Source: Tolypocladium sp. Sup5 PDA-1 (lineage: Eukaryota; Ascomycota; Sordariomycetes; Hypocreales; Ophiocordycipitaceae). From it: DNA of 64,000 nucleotides. The notes under the pieces are model-generated. The model was not told where the DNA came from and ran no database searches. It saw only the letters and a list, made by a program, of their open reading frames with translations. The position numbers and the translations under genes were made by a program. Positions within the stretch are counted from its first letter, which is position 1. Each line of letters opens with the position of its first letter. The stretch is from assembly GCA_000750105.3 (NCBI GenBank), contig JPHH03000081.1:46695-110694 (forward strand), given 5' to 3'. This document shows positions 9,976 through 19,965 of the stretch, one piece after another.

Positions 9976-10417
9976 AGGAAACATGTTGGGTAGCGCTTGG
10001 GTTGGAACATGTTCAGGTTCCCAATTCACGAGGCAGACTGGAGGTGACAATTGCAATTCGTGATGGGAGTGGGTCAAATTCCCAATTAATCCACGACGAG
10101 AAACCAAGCACCGTAGCCACTCAGTGACAAGGCAATACATAATCAGCCCAAAAGACGCCGTTATGACCATCGAACCGCGCGGGACGTGCCGCTTCTGTGG
10201 CCTCGACAGTGAGGCGCAACGGCGGCACAGAGCTGCAGTGTATGTAACGCGGCGATGCGTTACGCCAGTGGGCTGCGGCTTACATATTCCAGCCCGGGGA
10301 AAGCTGGTGAAATATAAATATCTGCGTCTCGCTCCTTAGCAACTTACTATACAATGCATACGGCACCTACAGTAGTTGCTTTCTAAGCCTTGTGATTCAC
10401 CCACACTGTCAGCCACA
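9976..10417. other. intergenic with promoter of the small secreted protein
   Basis: Nothing gene-like is seen. A TATA-like AAATATAAATA at about 10310-10320 lies about 100 bp before the next start codon. Confidence 0.4.
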
Positions 10418-10890
10418 ATGCATCTTCCTTCGCTTCTCCCGATCCTCATTGCCTCCACTTCAGCCGCGCAAGTGGTAAATGTCCCATCACATTTTCTATA
10501 ACGAATTTGCTGACTTTCCTCGACGTCGTAGGCTACCGTCTTCAGTCAACCGAACTTCGGAGGCCAGAGCAAGCCTATTGTTGGTTATGGATGCACTAAT
10601 ACTGGCTCCGTGTCCGTCTTCAATACCATCACTCGACAGCTCCCCGAATGCTTGATTAACCAAGAAAACAGAGGATTCAAGATCGAGAGCATTACGCTAA
10701 GCAAGCATACCTTTGTTTATCTATACTGGTGAGAAATGACCTTGATTGTCTAGGCGTCGCGCTGCAATGAGTCTAACAAAGCCATAGGAAAGCTAATTGC
10801 GAGGGCAATCGCATATATCTCTCGCGTGCCGATGCCGATCTGCGAAAGGACCTTGCTCCTCAGTCGATTTTTGCTGTGTATAATCCGTAA
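10418..10890 (+). CDS. small secreted protein, possible beta/gamma-crystallin-like fold
   Basis: Three exons (10418-10474, 10532-10728, 10788-10890) encode 118 residues. Introns are GTAAAT...GTCGTAG, and GTGAGA...CTAAC...CCATAG, which splits a Trp codon. Residues 1-17 form a signal peptide (MHLPSLLPILIASTSAA). The mature part of about 100 residues begins TVFSQPNFGGQSKPIVGYGC and contains three cysteines (GYGC, PEC, ANC). The start resembles the Greek-key motif of crystallin-like secreted proteins, but this is weak. No function is assigned; a secreted effector- or cell-wall-type role is possible. Splice phases are all consistent, which supports a real gene. Confidence 0.65.
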
Positions 10891-12043
10891 TGGCACGTCA
10901 AGTCAGATGAAGGAGGAAGCAGGCCTTGTTGTAGTGGAAGTAGTATGAATACAGACACTGTTTGGAGAGTTCAGCGGTGTGTGCGGGGAAACATCCATTG
11001 TGGCTTAGCAATTCCCTCCAGGCTGCTGCTCACCGAAGTGAGGGTTATTTGAGGGTTGATAGCTGAGCATATCCAGGGGGTGGCCCGTTACTGCTGCATC
11101 CCCTGAAGGGATAGGGCAATCCGTTTTGCGGGTGGTTCCCCATTTTACGCTCATCCACCCTGTTCTATACATGGGCTGTCCGTCAGCCATCATCGTTGCT
11201 CTTCTGGAGCTGAGAGATGCTATATCGGTCGAACAGCCAAACTCACATGCCTTTCAGCCCATTTGAGGGTACACGGCCCTGGGTTTAACGGTGGCCGCGC
11301 GGCTCACGGAGAACCGAAGGAAATGCCTTACTGTTACACGCAACTACGCTGACGCAACACAACATGAACAAGACGAACAGGGCCGAGGCGATGGCAATCA
11401 ATTCCACGCAGGACCCAGCGATCCTGTTTGACGTCTACTTCCACTTGCATGACTCTGAACGAACGTGCCAAGAGCCAAGAGCAACGGGAGGCCGTGTAAA
11501 GTAGAGGTAGCCTGGCCACACGTCTTCAGTGCCATGGTGACTCAGAGCTAGGTACGGACTACGCGGCGGGGAACGGGGCAGCCGGGGCTTCTATCAAATA
11601 GGAGAAAAAAACAGGGTCTCGCATGGCATTGCCGTTTGTGGCTGAAGCTAAGGGGCCGCGCCCGACCTTGTAGATCCAATTGCCCGAGATAGAGAGAGGA
11701 GAGAGCAGGGGGAGACGAAACGTCAGAGTATGAGTATACGGCAATGGAGGACGCGGCCGGAGAGGCTTGCCCTGCACCCCGCACTAATCGGCGCAACTCG
11801 GCGCAAGGACATCTGTTGACCCCGTCCCCGGACTATTTTACGGCCCCATCCGAGGACAAAACGGCCAAGGAGGAACAGGCTTGTCCGTCTTAGATCTCTA
11901 TGGGTATATATAGAACATGCCACTTTCGATCCCCTCTCTGCCCACCGCAGAGACCATCAAGCCAACCCTCTATCCCCATCAATGAGCATCATCCACTTAC
12001 ACGGGACGTACCCAAACTTACCATAGCAAACAGCCACGGCAGC
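10891..12043. other. intergenic, P450 promoter at right end
   Basis: The 1.15 kb hold no gene I can support. The rightmost 140 bp carry the TATA box of the P450 gene, and a pyrimidine-rich leader runs from about 11925 to the start codon. Confidence 0.4.
11905..11912 (+). promoter_or_regulatory. TATA box of the P450 gene
   Basis: TATATATA lies about 130 bp before the ATG at 12044 and is followed by a CT-rich leader. It places transcription start downstream of the in-frame ATG at 11900, so that upstream ATG is unlikely to be used. Confidence 0.5.
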
Positions 12044-13756
12044 ATGAGACGTTTGTCATGGCCGTTCATGGTGGCAATCAGCCTCATCAGCTGCGCGTTG
12101 CCCAAACTGTTGCACCGTCACTGGTCCAAGGCGCAACTTGCTGAGCTCTTCGTCGCACAACTCCTTGTGTGGGCGGTGTGGTCGACCTGGATATACCCTC
12201 ACTTCGCGTCACCGCTTCGTCATCTACCTCAGCCCAAGGGCGGGCACTGGCTGCTGGGCCACGGAGTAGAGGCCAGGAGACTTGGGCCAGGGGTTCTGGC
12301 CAAGAAGTGGTACTTATTTTTCTTCATTGACCTCTTGTTGCCAGTCTGTGGATATCCTTCGTTGTCTCATGCTAATGGTCGGACAAATAGGATCACTGAG
12401 GTTGACAACAAGGGCCTGATTCGCATGCTCTGGCACTTCAATCAAGAATTCGTCCTCATCACCTCGCCCCAGGCCCTCTCTGATGTCCTCTTCACCAAAA
12501 GCTACATTTTCGAAAAGCCTGGCTTTCTACGCAACTTCCTCGCGTTTGCGCTCGGTTGGAGCGTCCTGACTGTCGAAGGAGACGAACACAAGAAGCAGCG
12601 GCGCAACCTGATGCCGGCCTTTTCCTTCCGCCACATCAAGGAGCTCTATCCCATCTTCTGGGACAAAGCCCGCGAGGTGACGCTCGCCATGACGTCTACG
12701 TGCGACAAACAGGGCTTCGCAGAAATAGAAATCAGCTCCTGGGCCTCCCGGTGCACGCTGGACATCATTGGAGTTGCGGGGATCGGGAAAGACTTTGGAG
12801 CCATCCGGGATGAACATAACCCGCTGGTCAAGAGCTACGAGGGGTTCAACCCGACTGAGGATGACAGTCTCTTGTTGGGATTGCGGGCGTTTCTTCCAGA
12901 GCTGGTCGTTGCCAACTTACCTGTGAAACGGACCAGGGTGGTGGCCGAGTCTGCGAAGCACATTCGAAGCGTCTGCGCTGATCTGATCCGCGAAAAGAGA
13001 CGGAAACTGGCCAACAAGGAGCCCGCAGGCGTGGACATCCTCACCGTAGCTCTCACGAGCGGCATGTTTTCTGAAGAGAGCTTGGTCGACCAGATGATTA
13101 CCTTCCTCTCCGCAGGCCACGATACCACGGCTTCGTCGCTCACCTGGGCGGTATATATGTTGTCTCGGTTCCCCAAGATACAGGACCGGCTACGAAATGA
13201 AGTCCGGGAGAACTTGCCATCTATCAACACCGACGCCCAGATCACAAGCACTGACATTGACCGCATGCCATACCTCAACGCCGTGTGCAGCGAGGTCCTC
13301 CGCACGTGCGCCCCCGTCGCACAAACCATGCGCATCGCCACGTGCGATACCACCATCCAGGACCAGTTCATCCCCCGCGGCACCGTTATTATCCTCGCAC
13401 CGTGGGCCACCAACGTCGACCCCAAGCTCTGGGGGCCCGACGCACGCGAGTTCAAGCCGGAGCGCTGGCTGACCACTGAACAGGGTGGCTCCGGCTCGAG
13501 CAAGAACGCGGCCAGCGGCGGTGCCACGAGCAACTACGCCTTCATGACGTTCATCCACGGGCCGCGGAGCTGCATCGGTGCGACCTTTGCAAAGGCTGAG
13601 TTTGCCTGTCTGTTGGCCGCTTGGGTCGGCCGATTTTCCTTTGAGCTCAAGGACAAGGCGCTAATGGACGAGAGAAACGTGCGGGTCGCCCCGAGCGTGA
13701 CGGCGAAGCCGGTGGGAGGGTTACAAGTGCTGGTGAGGGTGGTTGAGGGATTCTAA
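12044..13756 (+). CDS. cytochrome P450 monooxygenase
   Basis: Exons 12044-12309 and 12391-13756 encode 543 residues, the usual P450 length. The intron (GTACTT...GCTAAT...ATAG, 81 bp) has no stop and a length divisible by three, so it can be mistaken for coding; splicing restores KKWITEVDNKG. An N-terminal membrane anchor spans about residues 5-55. The I-helix AGHDTTASS is near residue 330, followed by ExxR in EVLR, PERW, and the heme loop FIHGPRSCIG with Cys483. It resembles fungal CYP3A-like enzymes; the substrate is unknown. It is the leftmost gene of the UstYa/precursor locus and is a plausible tailoring oxidase, comparable in role to the P450 of the ustiloxin cluster. Membership is inferred from proximity only. 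Confidence 0.88.
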   Translation: MRRLSWPFMVAISLISCALPKLLHRHWSKAQLAELFVAQLLVWAVWSTWIYPHFASPLRHLPQPKGGHWLLGHGVEARRLGPGVLAKKWYLFFFIDLLLPVCGYPSLSHANGRTNRITEVDNKGLIRMLWHFNQEFVLITSPQALSDVLFTKSYIFEKPGFLRNFLAFALGWSVLTVEGDEHKKQRRNLMPAFSFRHIKELYPIFWDKAREVTLAMTSTCDKQGFAEIEISSWASRCTLDIIGVAGIGKDFGAIRDEHNPLVKSYEGFNPTEDDSLLLGLRAFLPELVVANLPVKRTRVVAESAKHIRSVCADLIREKRRKLANKEPAGVDILTVALTSGMFSEESLVDQMITFLSAGHDTTASSLTWAVYMLSRFPKIQDRLRNEVRENLPSINTDAQITSTDIDRMPYLNAVCSEVLRTCAPVAQTMRIATCDTTIQDQFIPRGTVIILAPWATNVDPKLWGPDAREFKPERWLTTEQGGSGSSKNAASGGATSNYAFMTFIHGPRSCIGATFAKAEFACLLAAWVGRFSFELKDKALMDERNVRVAPSVTAKPVGGLQVLVRVVEGF

Positions 13757-14343
13757 CAAGGAAGCTGAAACCAGTAACGATTTGTACAATATGTATGTGT
13801 ACTATGTAATTTTGTATTTCCTTTCCTTATTCTGGTCTTAATGGCAGAGTCTCATTTTACTGCCTGCGTTTGCTGTGACAAACCAACCGTTCTTCCATTC
13901 TCGTAGCATATATGTAGACAGTTCTATGGACGATCGTTCTACTGTTCTGCCCAGTCTTCAAGCTCCGTTCATAATACACTTATCATTATCCGACACCCGG
14001 ACCCAATCTGGCCAGGTCCATGTCTTTGCGGATTAGGGGTGCCCACAAACCCAGAAATGAACAGCGTGTTCAAGCTTGCAGACATTTTAGACGGCATTGT
14101 AATAATGGCCCCCATGGCCGCAATGCAATATTTATTAAATCGATTCTTTCTTAATGGTCAAGAACACCTATGCTCGAAATAGACAGCATGCTAGACCTTG
14201 GCCCGACTTCCACACCTTCATATTTCCGTATGAGTAGAACCAAGTGGCTTTATGTTCCCGCCCTCTTCGAGAATTGTGTTAAGTCCCAGTTCAAATCTTG
14301 CAAACCCGGAATGAGCGGAGCAACTTCCACATACTCGCCCGTC
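13757..14343. other. intergenic, convergent 3' ends
   Basis: The 587 bp lie between the 3' ends of the P450 and the first UstYa-like gene. They are AT-richer than the flanks, and no gene is seen. Confidence 0.4.
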
Positions 14344-15075
14344 TCATTCGTAAATCTTCATCCAATCCATCAACTCGTGCCAATTCACGCACTGATGCTC
14401 AGTGCCAAACCCTGTGACACCGCCTATTTTTTCGTCTCCCACCTCCACCGTTGTATCCGGCCGACACATCAAGGTCTGACGGAGGAGGTCGAAGCAGTGT
14501 CCAATATGCCACATGGAATGCTCATGGTTGTCGTCAACAGGGGCATCCGTTTGCTTGACAGACCGGGAGCCATGGTGTCCCGTGAGGCCGGGACGTGTCT
14601 CATAGAGTGTTTGACGGAGCATGTCGAGGCAATGTAGCTGGTGAAACACGGCCATGCAGCTTTTTTTGGGCGCGAGCGTGGGATGAGTGAAGAACCCGCC
14701 TCGCTCGGGGAGAAGTGATGCCCAAGCCGCGTCGGCCTTTTTAGATGGTGGGACGGCAAACGATACGTTCAAGGTGAACACTTGCGGGGCCGTTGTCACT
14801 GGAGACGGTACAAAGTCAGTGACGGGCAGTCACAGAGAAACCATTCAAGTAAACTATCTCTTACGGCGGAGTGCTGAGCTCATGGGTTGCACCCCGTAAA
14901 ATTCGTGTTGTGGCCGATGCAGACGAGCTTGATAACTGGTGATGGCTACCACAACGAGCAGAAACACGTAGAAGACGTGGATTCTCCCGCGCTGCCAGTT
15001 ATGCCACAGCCATGACTGTCCCTCATCGCCCACGCCGAGTCTTTCGTACCGATAGGACTTCAGCCAAGAAGGCAT
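14344..15075 (-). CDS. UstYa-family (DUF3328) oxidase, copy A
   Basis: UstYa proteins are membrane-anchored oxidases that cyclise Kex2-released peptides in fungal RiPP pathways. Exons 15075-14865 and 14798-14344 (intron GTAAGA...CCAG) give 221 residues. A single transmembrane segment lies at about 32-48 (IHVFYVFLLVVVAITSY). The two family signatures are HQLHCLD at about 123-129 and HIGHC at 168-172, with FDLLRQTLMC and EHQCVNWHELMDWM after them. The segment PSKKADAAWASLLP before the first motif is also typical. The start is the first ATG; an upstream in-frame extension has no ATG. Divergent from copy B across 854 bp. Confidence 0.88.
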
Positions 15076-15929
15076 GTCGCACGCCCTTAAATCCAAGAAA
15101 GAAGCGTTTGGTGTCTCTAGGATGAAAATGGAGACTCGTAGCTAGAATCGAGCAAATGGGCGTTGGGGGAGTTCATGGGTGAGAATGGTCAAAGCGAGCG
15201 ACCAATTCGAGAGCCCCAAAACGCTGCTTACAAGTTTGCGACTGAGAGGGAGGACTGGTGATGGGTCCAAAGCAACGGAGCTGAAGATGCAAAAATCCTG
15301 CAAACAAAGCGCCTTCCAGAACAGGACCGATCTCTTACAATTTTTGCACCACTCGTACAGCCTGAATTTGGTGATCCGCTCAGTAATGTCCTTTCTTCAG
15401 CTGTTGTGGCAAGGATGCGGGGTGACTGCAGGAACCAGGGTTGAAGCAGTGGGTATGCTGCCGTGTCTAATGAGTTGTCAAGGACCCTGTCCCCAGTCCC
15501 CACTTCGTGGCCGAGATCTCGTTCCCTATGAAGTAGGTCCTTGACTCCTTGCGCAACTGACGGGCACTAATTTTAACTCCGCCGACTTCGCACAGTATAA
15601 TAGATAGGGATATACGTTGTTAGACTGTCAGAGTATCTGCCTTTACTATACCCACGCCACTGTGGCACTCGAGGGGCCTGCCAACCTCGCCAAGAACAAC
15701 TGTACATCTCGGCCTCGGAAACTGGACATCCACTTTCGCCACCAGTGCATCCTGTTCGGATGTTGAATGGATGCGAGCCGCTGAGTTTCGCTACCCTTCC
15801 TTGCGAGAGGACGAGTGCAAAGGGGACTTTTGCAGTGTTATGCCGAGTGTGGCCGAGAGTTGACTCTCAAATTCAGCCAGCCAATATAGCAGGGCTTCTT
15901 CTGAAGTAACCATCTTACCACGCGTCAAC
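15076..15929. promoter_or_regulatory. shared divergent promoter region, UstYa copies A and B
   Basis: The 854 bp separate the two start codons. No coding signal is convincing. A short AT-rich stretch (cacagtataatagataggg, about 15592-15610) could be a core promoter element for copy B. Confidence 0.4.
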
Positions 15930-17100
15930 ATGAGGTCCTCCAGCGAAGATTGCTCCTCAAGCACCTCTGATGTTCACCGCAAGGAACTCTTCAGCAATGA
16001 CGATGACGAAAGCGAAAACCTGCTGGCATCTCTTAGCGAGTTCGCCTCAATGCGCGAGAGAAAGGGCAAGCAATGGTTAAAGAGCGCCAAAGCCATTCTT
16101 GTTCCCCTGAACATTGCCTTTCTGGTCGCCAATGCCCTTGGGTGGCTTGTCATGGCCACCAGACAGCCAGCATCTTTCACTCCGTCGCAGGTTGCCTCGC
16201 CTTGTAAGTTTTCCAAGCTGCTTGTGATGGCCGATTTCCCTGACAGGCCACTGAAGAAGAGCCCGAGGCATCGGTTCATGAGCTGACAAGCAAGACAGCA
16301 CCGGCGGAGGAAGTCATCCAACATGAGCTTCATCGCTTCACCGGCGTCGGACCGGGGGAGTCGCCGTGGAACATGCCACCAGGCGAGGAGACGGACAAAG
16401 CATGGGACGGTCTTATCGATAGTACGTATTGAAACGGTTCCGATACCGCTAACCCGCATTCCAGGAGACAAAGGCAGCCGTTATGGAGGTCGTGACTAAC
16501 TCTCACCTGATAGATGGCAAATGGTTTGCCATTGACCGCGACATGTTCGTTGAGATCAACGGAAATCCAGACACGGGGCTTCGCATTCCTGGAGATCCCG
16601 AAGGTCGATTCTTTGGTATGCTCCAGGTCAACCATCAGCTGCACTGCGTCGACATCCTCCGGCGGTCAACATGGTTTAATATCGACTACTACAGGCAGAA
16701 GGACCAATTTGCCAACATGAGTGATCCCGATCTCATTTTGCACACAAGTGAGTCACATTCTATGAAGCAGAGCAACATTGTCCTTTCTCTAACCTCTGAA
16801 ACAGGGCATTGCTTGGAGATCCTTCGACAAACGATTCAGTGCCACGGTGATACCGCCATGCTCACCTACAACTGGGTTCATGGGCACGACTGGCCGCAAT
16901 CTGCCTGGAGGTCTCTGCACAGCTGTCAGAACTGGGACATGCTCAATGAATGGAGGACGAGTCACGACATCAGCCACCTTGTGACACACCTTGAAAGGCC
17001 GTCATGGGTGCTAGACCGCAACGCAGTCGCTCCTGGTCGGGCTGGTGCAGCGGAAGCTGTGCAGCCGATTGTTTGCAGGGACCTGGAATGCGGTCCCTGA
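15930..17100 (+). CDS. UstYa-family (DUF3328) oxidase, copy B
   Basis: Best model: exons 15930-16190, 16247-16421, 16514-16747 and 16805-17100, giving 321 residues, the longest UstYa protein here. A transmembrane segment lies at about 55-76. The signatures are HQLHCVD at 186-192 and HTRHC at 222-226, followed by LEILRQTIQCHGD and CQNWDMLNEW. The second signature is created by splicing across GTGAGT...AACAG. Introns 2 and 3 are canonical. The first junction is the weak point: the consensus GTAAGT at 16204 leads to a frameshift, whereas GTTGCC at 16191 keeps the frame, so either a rare donor is used or the gene is damaged there. The C-terminal tail of about 50 residues is longer than usual. Confidence 0.8.
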
Positions 17101-17412
17101 CCCTGCGCGCCCATCTTGGACATAAAGATGTGTCTAAGCAGCTGCAAGGTTTCAAAGTGTCAGTGTCAGCGTTAGTGCAATACAACGTTCGAAGTTTAAA
17201 CATCATTCAAGAGTCGTTCAACCTCCCCTGTGTTCCTTAGCATCAACTCATGCTGTGCGCACGCCGAAAGAATGTGCTTTGCACGATAGAAGATATGTCC
17301 AGTCGGATCAGCGTCTTTATACATCTATTTGATGTCAACACGCTATGCTCCCCAGGAGGTATTAAATTCTACTGATACAAGTGAAACGGCTCCCTTTGGC
17401 CCCTCCAATCCA
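17101..17412. other. intergenic, convergent 3' ends of UstYa copies B and C
   Basis: A spacer of 312 bp with no gene; it holds only the 3' untranslated sequence of both neighbours. Confidence 0.4.
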
Positions 17413-18612
17413 TCATGGTGGAACGGCGAGTGCTTTCGCCCCAGCAGGTTTCATCGGAATTGCTGGTATTCCCGGTGGAGCCTGGTGCTCAAGGGACCAC
17501 TTCAAGATCCCGTCAAAGTCCCTGCACACTTTCTTCGTGTTAAAATCCGGCCAGGGATGATCGATGCCCTCGATCCAATGTGTCGCCACCAAGCCTACAT
17601 CTGCGTGACACATGACAAACTGTCTGAGGATTTCGATGCAGTGGTCTTTAGAAGTTTTGCCGAATTAGCTCCAGTCATCGACACAGTGTGAGGCAGATTC
17701 ATAGGTGAGAAGAAATGGAACAGTACCTACCTATGTGGGTTCGTATCAAGTCTTTATGGTTGCCTTTGAAGTCGAACGTAACGTTTGAGTAATACTCGTA
17801 GTTGAAGTAGGATGCTTTCCGTAGCAAGTTCTACTTCATCTTAGAGCGATTGCCTTCATTGTCATAGCGAGGTAGAGCTCTTTTGTGTTACCAGCTGGCG
17901 GAAGGTGTTGTACCTCACTGTGCACGAAAACCGGGACAACAAGGGGCAAGGGCATGATCGTTACTCACCACGCAGTGCAATTGATGCGAAAACTCGGGTT
18001 GTACGAAGAAGCCGCCACCGTACTTTGGCTCATTATGCACAGCTGTCTCGAGGGATGTACCGAATTTGAGGAACTGCTCTTCACTCAACTCTATGTCCAA
18101 TGGTCGAACTTAGAATGGTCAATATGATGCGCAGAAGGTCTGTCATGTGCTCGGGTGAACTCACAAATACTAACGCTATCCCAGGTCTCGTCCAGCTCCG
18201 GGCTTGGGGGACCACGGAAGATGGAAGGGAAGTCGAGGGAGCCATTTGTCCTGATCTCGAGGAAGTGATGAGGCAGATGGCTCACAAGGGGAGCTAGCAC
18301 GATCAAAGGTTCAAGGCAATTAGTTATTATGTGTGTAGAAGCACAGAAACTGGGGCATTATCTCAAGAACATACAATATGCTGATGTCTGGACAAAGCAA
18401 TCATGTCTCTTTGCCAAACGGCTGTCTTGGAGCGCCAGGATGATCACGAGGACACCTGAAAGCAGCCAACCGGCTATAGCAAACACACGTCCCAATATGC
18501 TCCTACCAGGACGGTGAGAGGAGTACGGCTCGAGTTTGTTATCGTCAATGATGCGGTCGTGTCGAGCATCGACCTGGCCCAGCCCGGTGTAGCCTGACCG
18601 GGAGAACCACAT
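17413..18612 (-). CDS. UstYa-family (DUF3328) oxidase, copy C
   Basis: Five exons (18612-18375, 18293-18171, 18090-17969, 17830-17731, 17645-17413) give 271 residues with all phases consistent. Introns are 81, 80, 138 and 85 bp, with donors GTATGT, GTATTT, GTGAGT and GTAGGT. A transmembrane segment lies at about 40-60. FRGPPSPELDETWDSV precedes the catalytic half. The signatures are HQLHC at 156-160, continued across an intron as VNLLRKASYFNYEYY, and HIDHC at 193-197, followed by IEILRQFVMCHAD. The C-terminus ends in a Pro/Ala-rich tail. The gene is intact despite being fragmented by many introns, and it lies between copy B and the repeat precursor. Confidence 0.88.
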
Positions 18613-19452
18613 CGTGCGGCCTTGCTGAAGCAGAACAATGCTGGAGAGGTTGCCTACTTGTTGGCTCTGACTTTGGGGGTATCTGGGTACCCAAACAGAC
18701 TCTGGATTGTTGCAATGCCATTCTGGTCCCTCCTGTCTTAGCGACGAGGGAGGACTGTGATAGCCTAACCCTGGTGTGTCGCACCCGGGATGGATCGACT
18801 GGGGCAGACCAATTGGGCGCTTGCCATAGTGCTTTTGCTAAGCCACCGTTTGGATCCGCATTATAACCGGGTAGCTGAGCATATGAATCAAATGGGTGTC
18901 GCCTTCCTGAATAGGATATAGTCGCCCACTTGCATATGCATTACCACTTCAGCCCGGCCGAGCTTCCGGGATCTCTGTTGCGCTTCGAAGAGGAAATAAT
19001 AAACGACTTACGACTTGCTTTTCTCACCCAGCCGGACACGTGGTGCATGCAGCCCTGTACAACTGCAACCCTGAGAATTCGCCGCCGAGATTACATGCAC
19101 TCTATTGGTCGGTTTCCGTCTGGGAAGTACATACGGATACTGTAACATACATTCAGTGTACCCAGATTCCACGAATCTCCTGCCAGATCGAAGACAGATA
19201 TACCTATACGTGGAAAGGCCTCCAACGAAATATACAGTCGCCCACTACTTGGAAATCCGGCGATTTGTGGATGTGCTCTTACACTTGTATGTTGCGGGTC
19301 ACTCATGGGATGGCGGAAAGCACCGCGGAGCACCACTAACACCCTGAATTGGTAGGCACTTTATACTCGGGAACGGAACTAATGCACGGAATACAGCCTG
19401 CCCTTGTCTCCTGGCAAAAGTGCTAACGTTTCTGTGCCTAAAACGAGCTTCC
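18613..19452. other. intergenic, promoter of UstYa copy C and 3' flank of the precursor
   Basis: The 840 bp hold no recognisable gene. The left part is upstream of copy C and the right part is downstream of the precursor. Confidence 0.4.
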
Positions 19453-19965
19453 TCACTGGCCATTCTCAGCAGCCTCAGTGGAGCCCTTGTTGTAGCTGCC
19501 CCAGACGTAAGCCTTCTCGAGGAAGTGCCCAGCGTCGACGTCCTCAGGCTGAGGCTCGCGCTTCTCGACGCCATTCTCAACGGCCTCAGCGGAGCCCTTG
19601 TTGTAGCTGCCCCAGACGTAAGCCTTCTCGAGGAAGTGTCCAGCGTCGACGTCCTCAGGCTGAGGCTCGCGCGTCTCGACACCATTCTCAACGGCCTCAA
19701 CGGAGCCCTTGTTGTAGCTGCCCCAGACGTAAGCCTTCTCGAGGAAGTGCCCAGCGTCCACGTCCTCGGGCTGAGGCTCGCGCTTTTCGACGGCCCTTCC
19801 GTCCTCCTCAACGGAGCCCTTGTTGTAGCTGCCCCAGACGTAAGCCTTCTCGAGGAAGTGCCCAGCGTCAACGTTCTCGGGGCTAGCCTCCGCAACGGGC
19901 GTGGGTGCCGCGATGGCACCGGCCGCGAGGAGGGCGGCAGCGGCAGAGATTTGGAACAGCTTCAT
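19453..19965 (-). CDS. dikaritin-type RiPP precursor with four core repeats
   Basis: The 170-residue protein starts with a signal peptide (MKLFQISAAAALLAAGAIAA). It then carries four near-identical repeats of about 37 residues, each containing DAGHFLEKAYVWGSYNKGS. Units 1 and 3 end in the Kex2 dibasic site EKR, unit 2 ends in ETR instead, and unit 4 ends at the stop codon. Units restart with EPQPED. This is the organisation of UstA/PhomA-type precursors, which pass through the secretory pathway, are cut by Kex2, and are cyclised by UstYa enzymes. The invariant hexapeptide YVWGSY, with a Tyr at each end, is the likely core, comparable with asperipin's FYYTGY. It is flanked by Lys on both sides. 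The gene lies between UstYa copies C and D. The final product and exact trimming are inference. Confidence 0.85.
   Translation of the reverse strand: MKLFQISAAAALLAAGAIAAPTPVAEASPENVDAGHFLEKAYVWGSYNKGSVEEDGRAVEKREPQPEDVDAGHFLEKAYVWGSYNKGSVEAVENGVETREPQPEDVDAGHFLEKAYVWGSYNKGSAEAVENGVEKREPQPEDVDAGHFLEKAYVWGSYNKGSTEAAENGQ
19492..19842 (-). repeat. tandem 111-bp coding repeats (core units of the precursor)
   Basis: The 18-base block encoding YVWGSY occurs at 19825-19842, 19714-19731, 19603-19620 and 19492-19509, exactly 111 bp apart and identical in all four copies. Variation is confined to the linker (SVEEDGRAVE, SVEAVENGVE, SAEAVENGVE, STEAAENG). This indicates tandem duplication with selection or homogenisation acting on the core, and no sign of RIP mutation despite the repetition. 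Confidence 0.9.
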
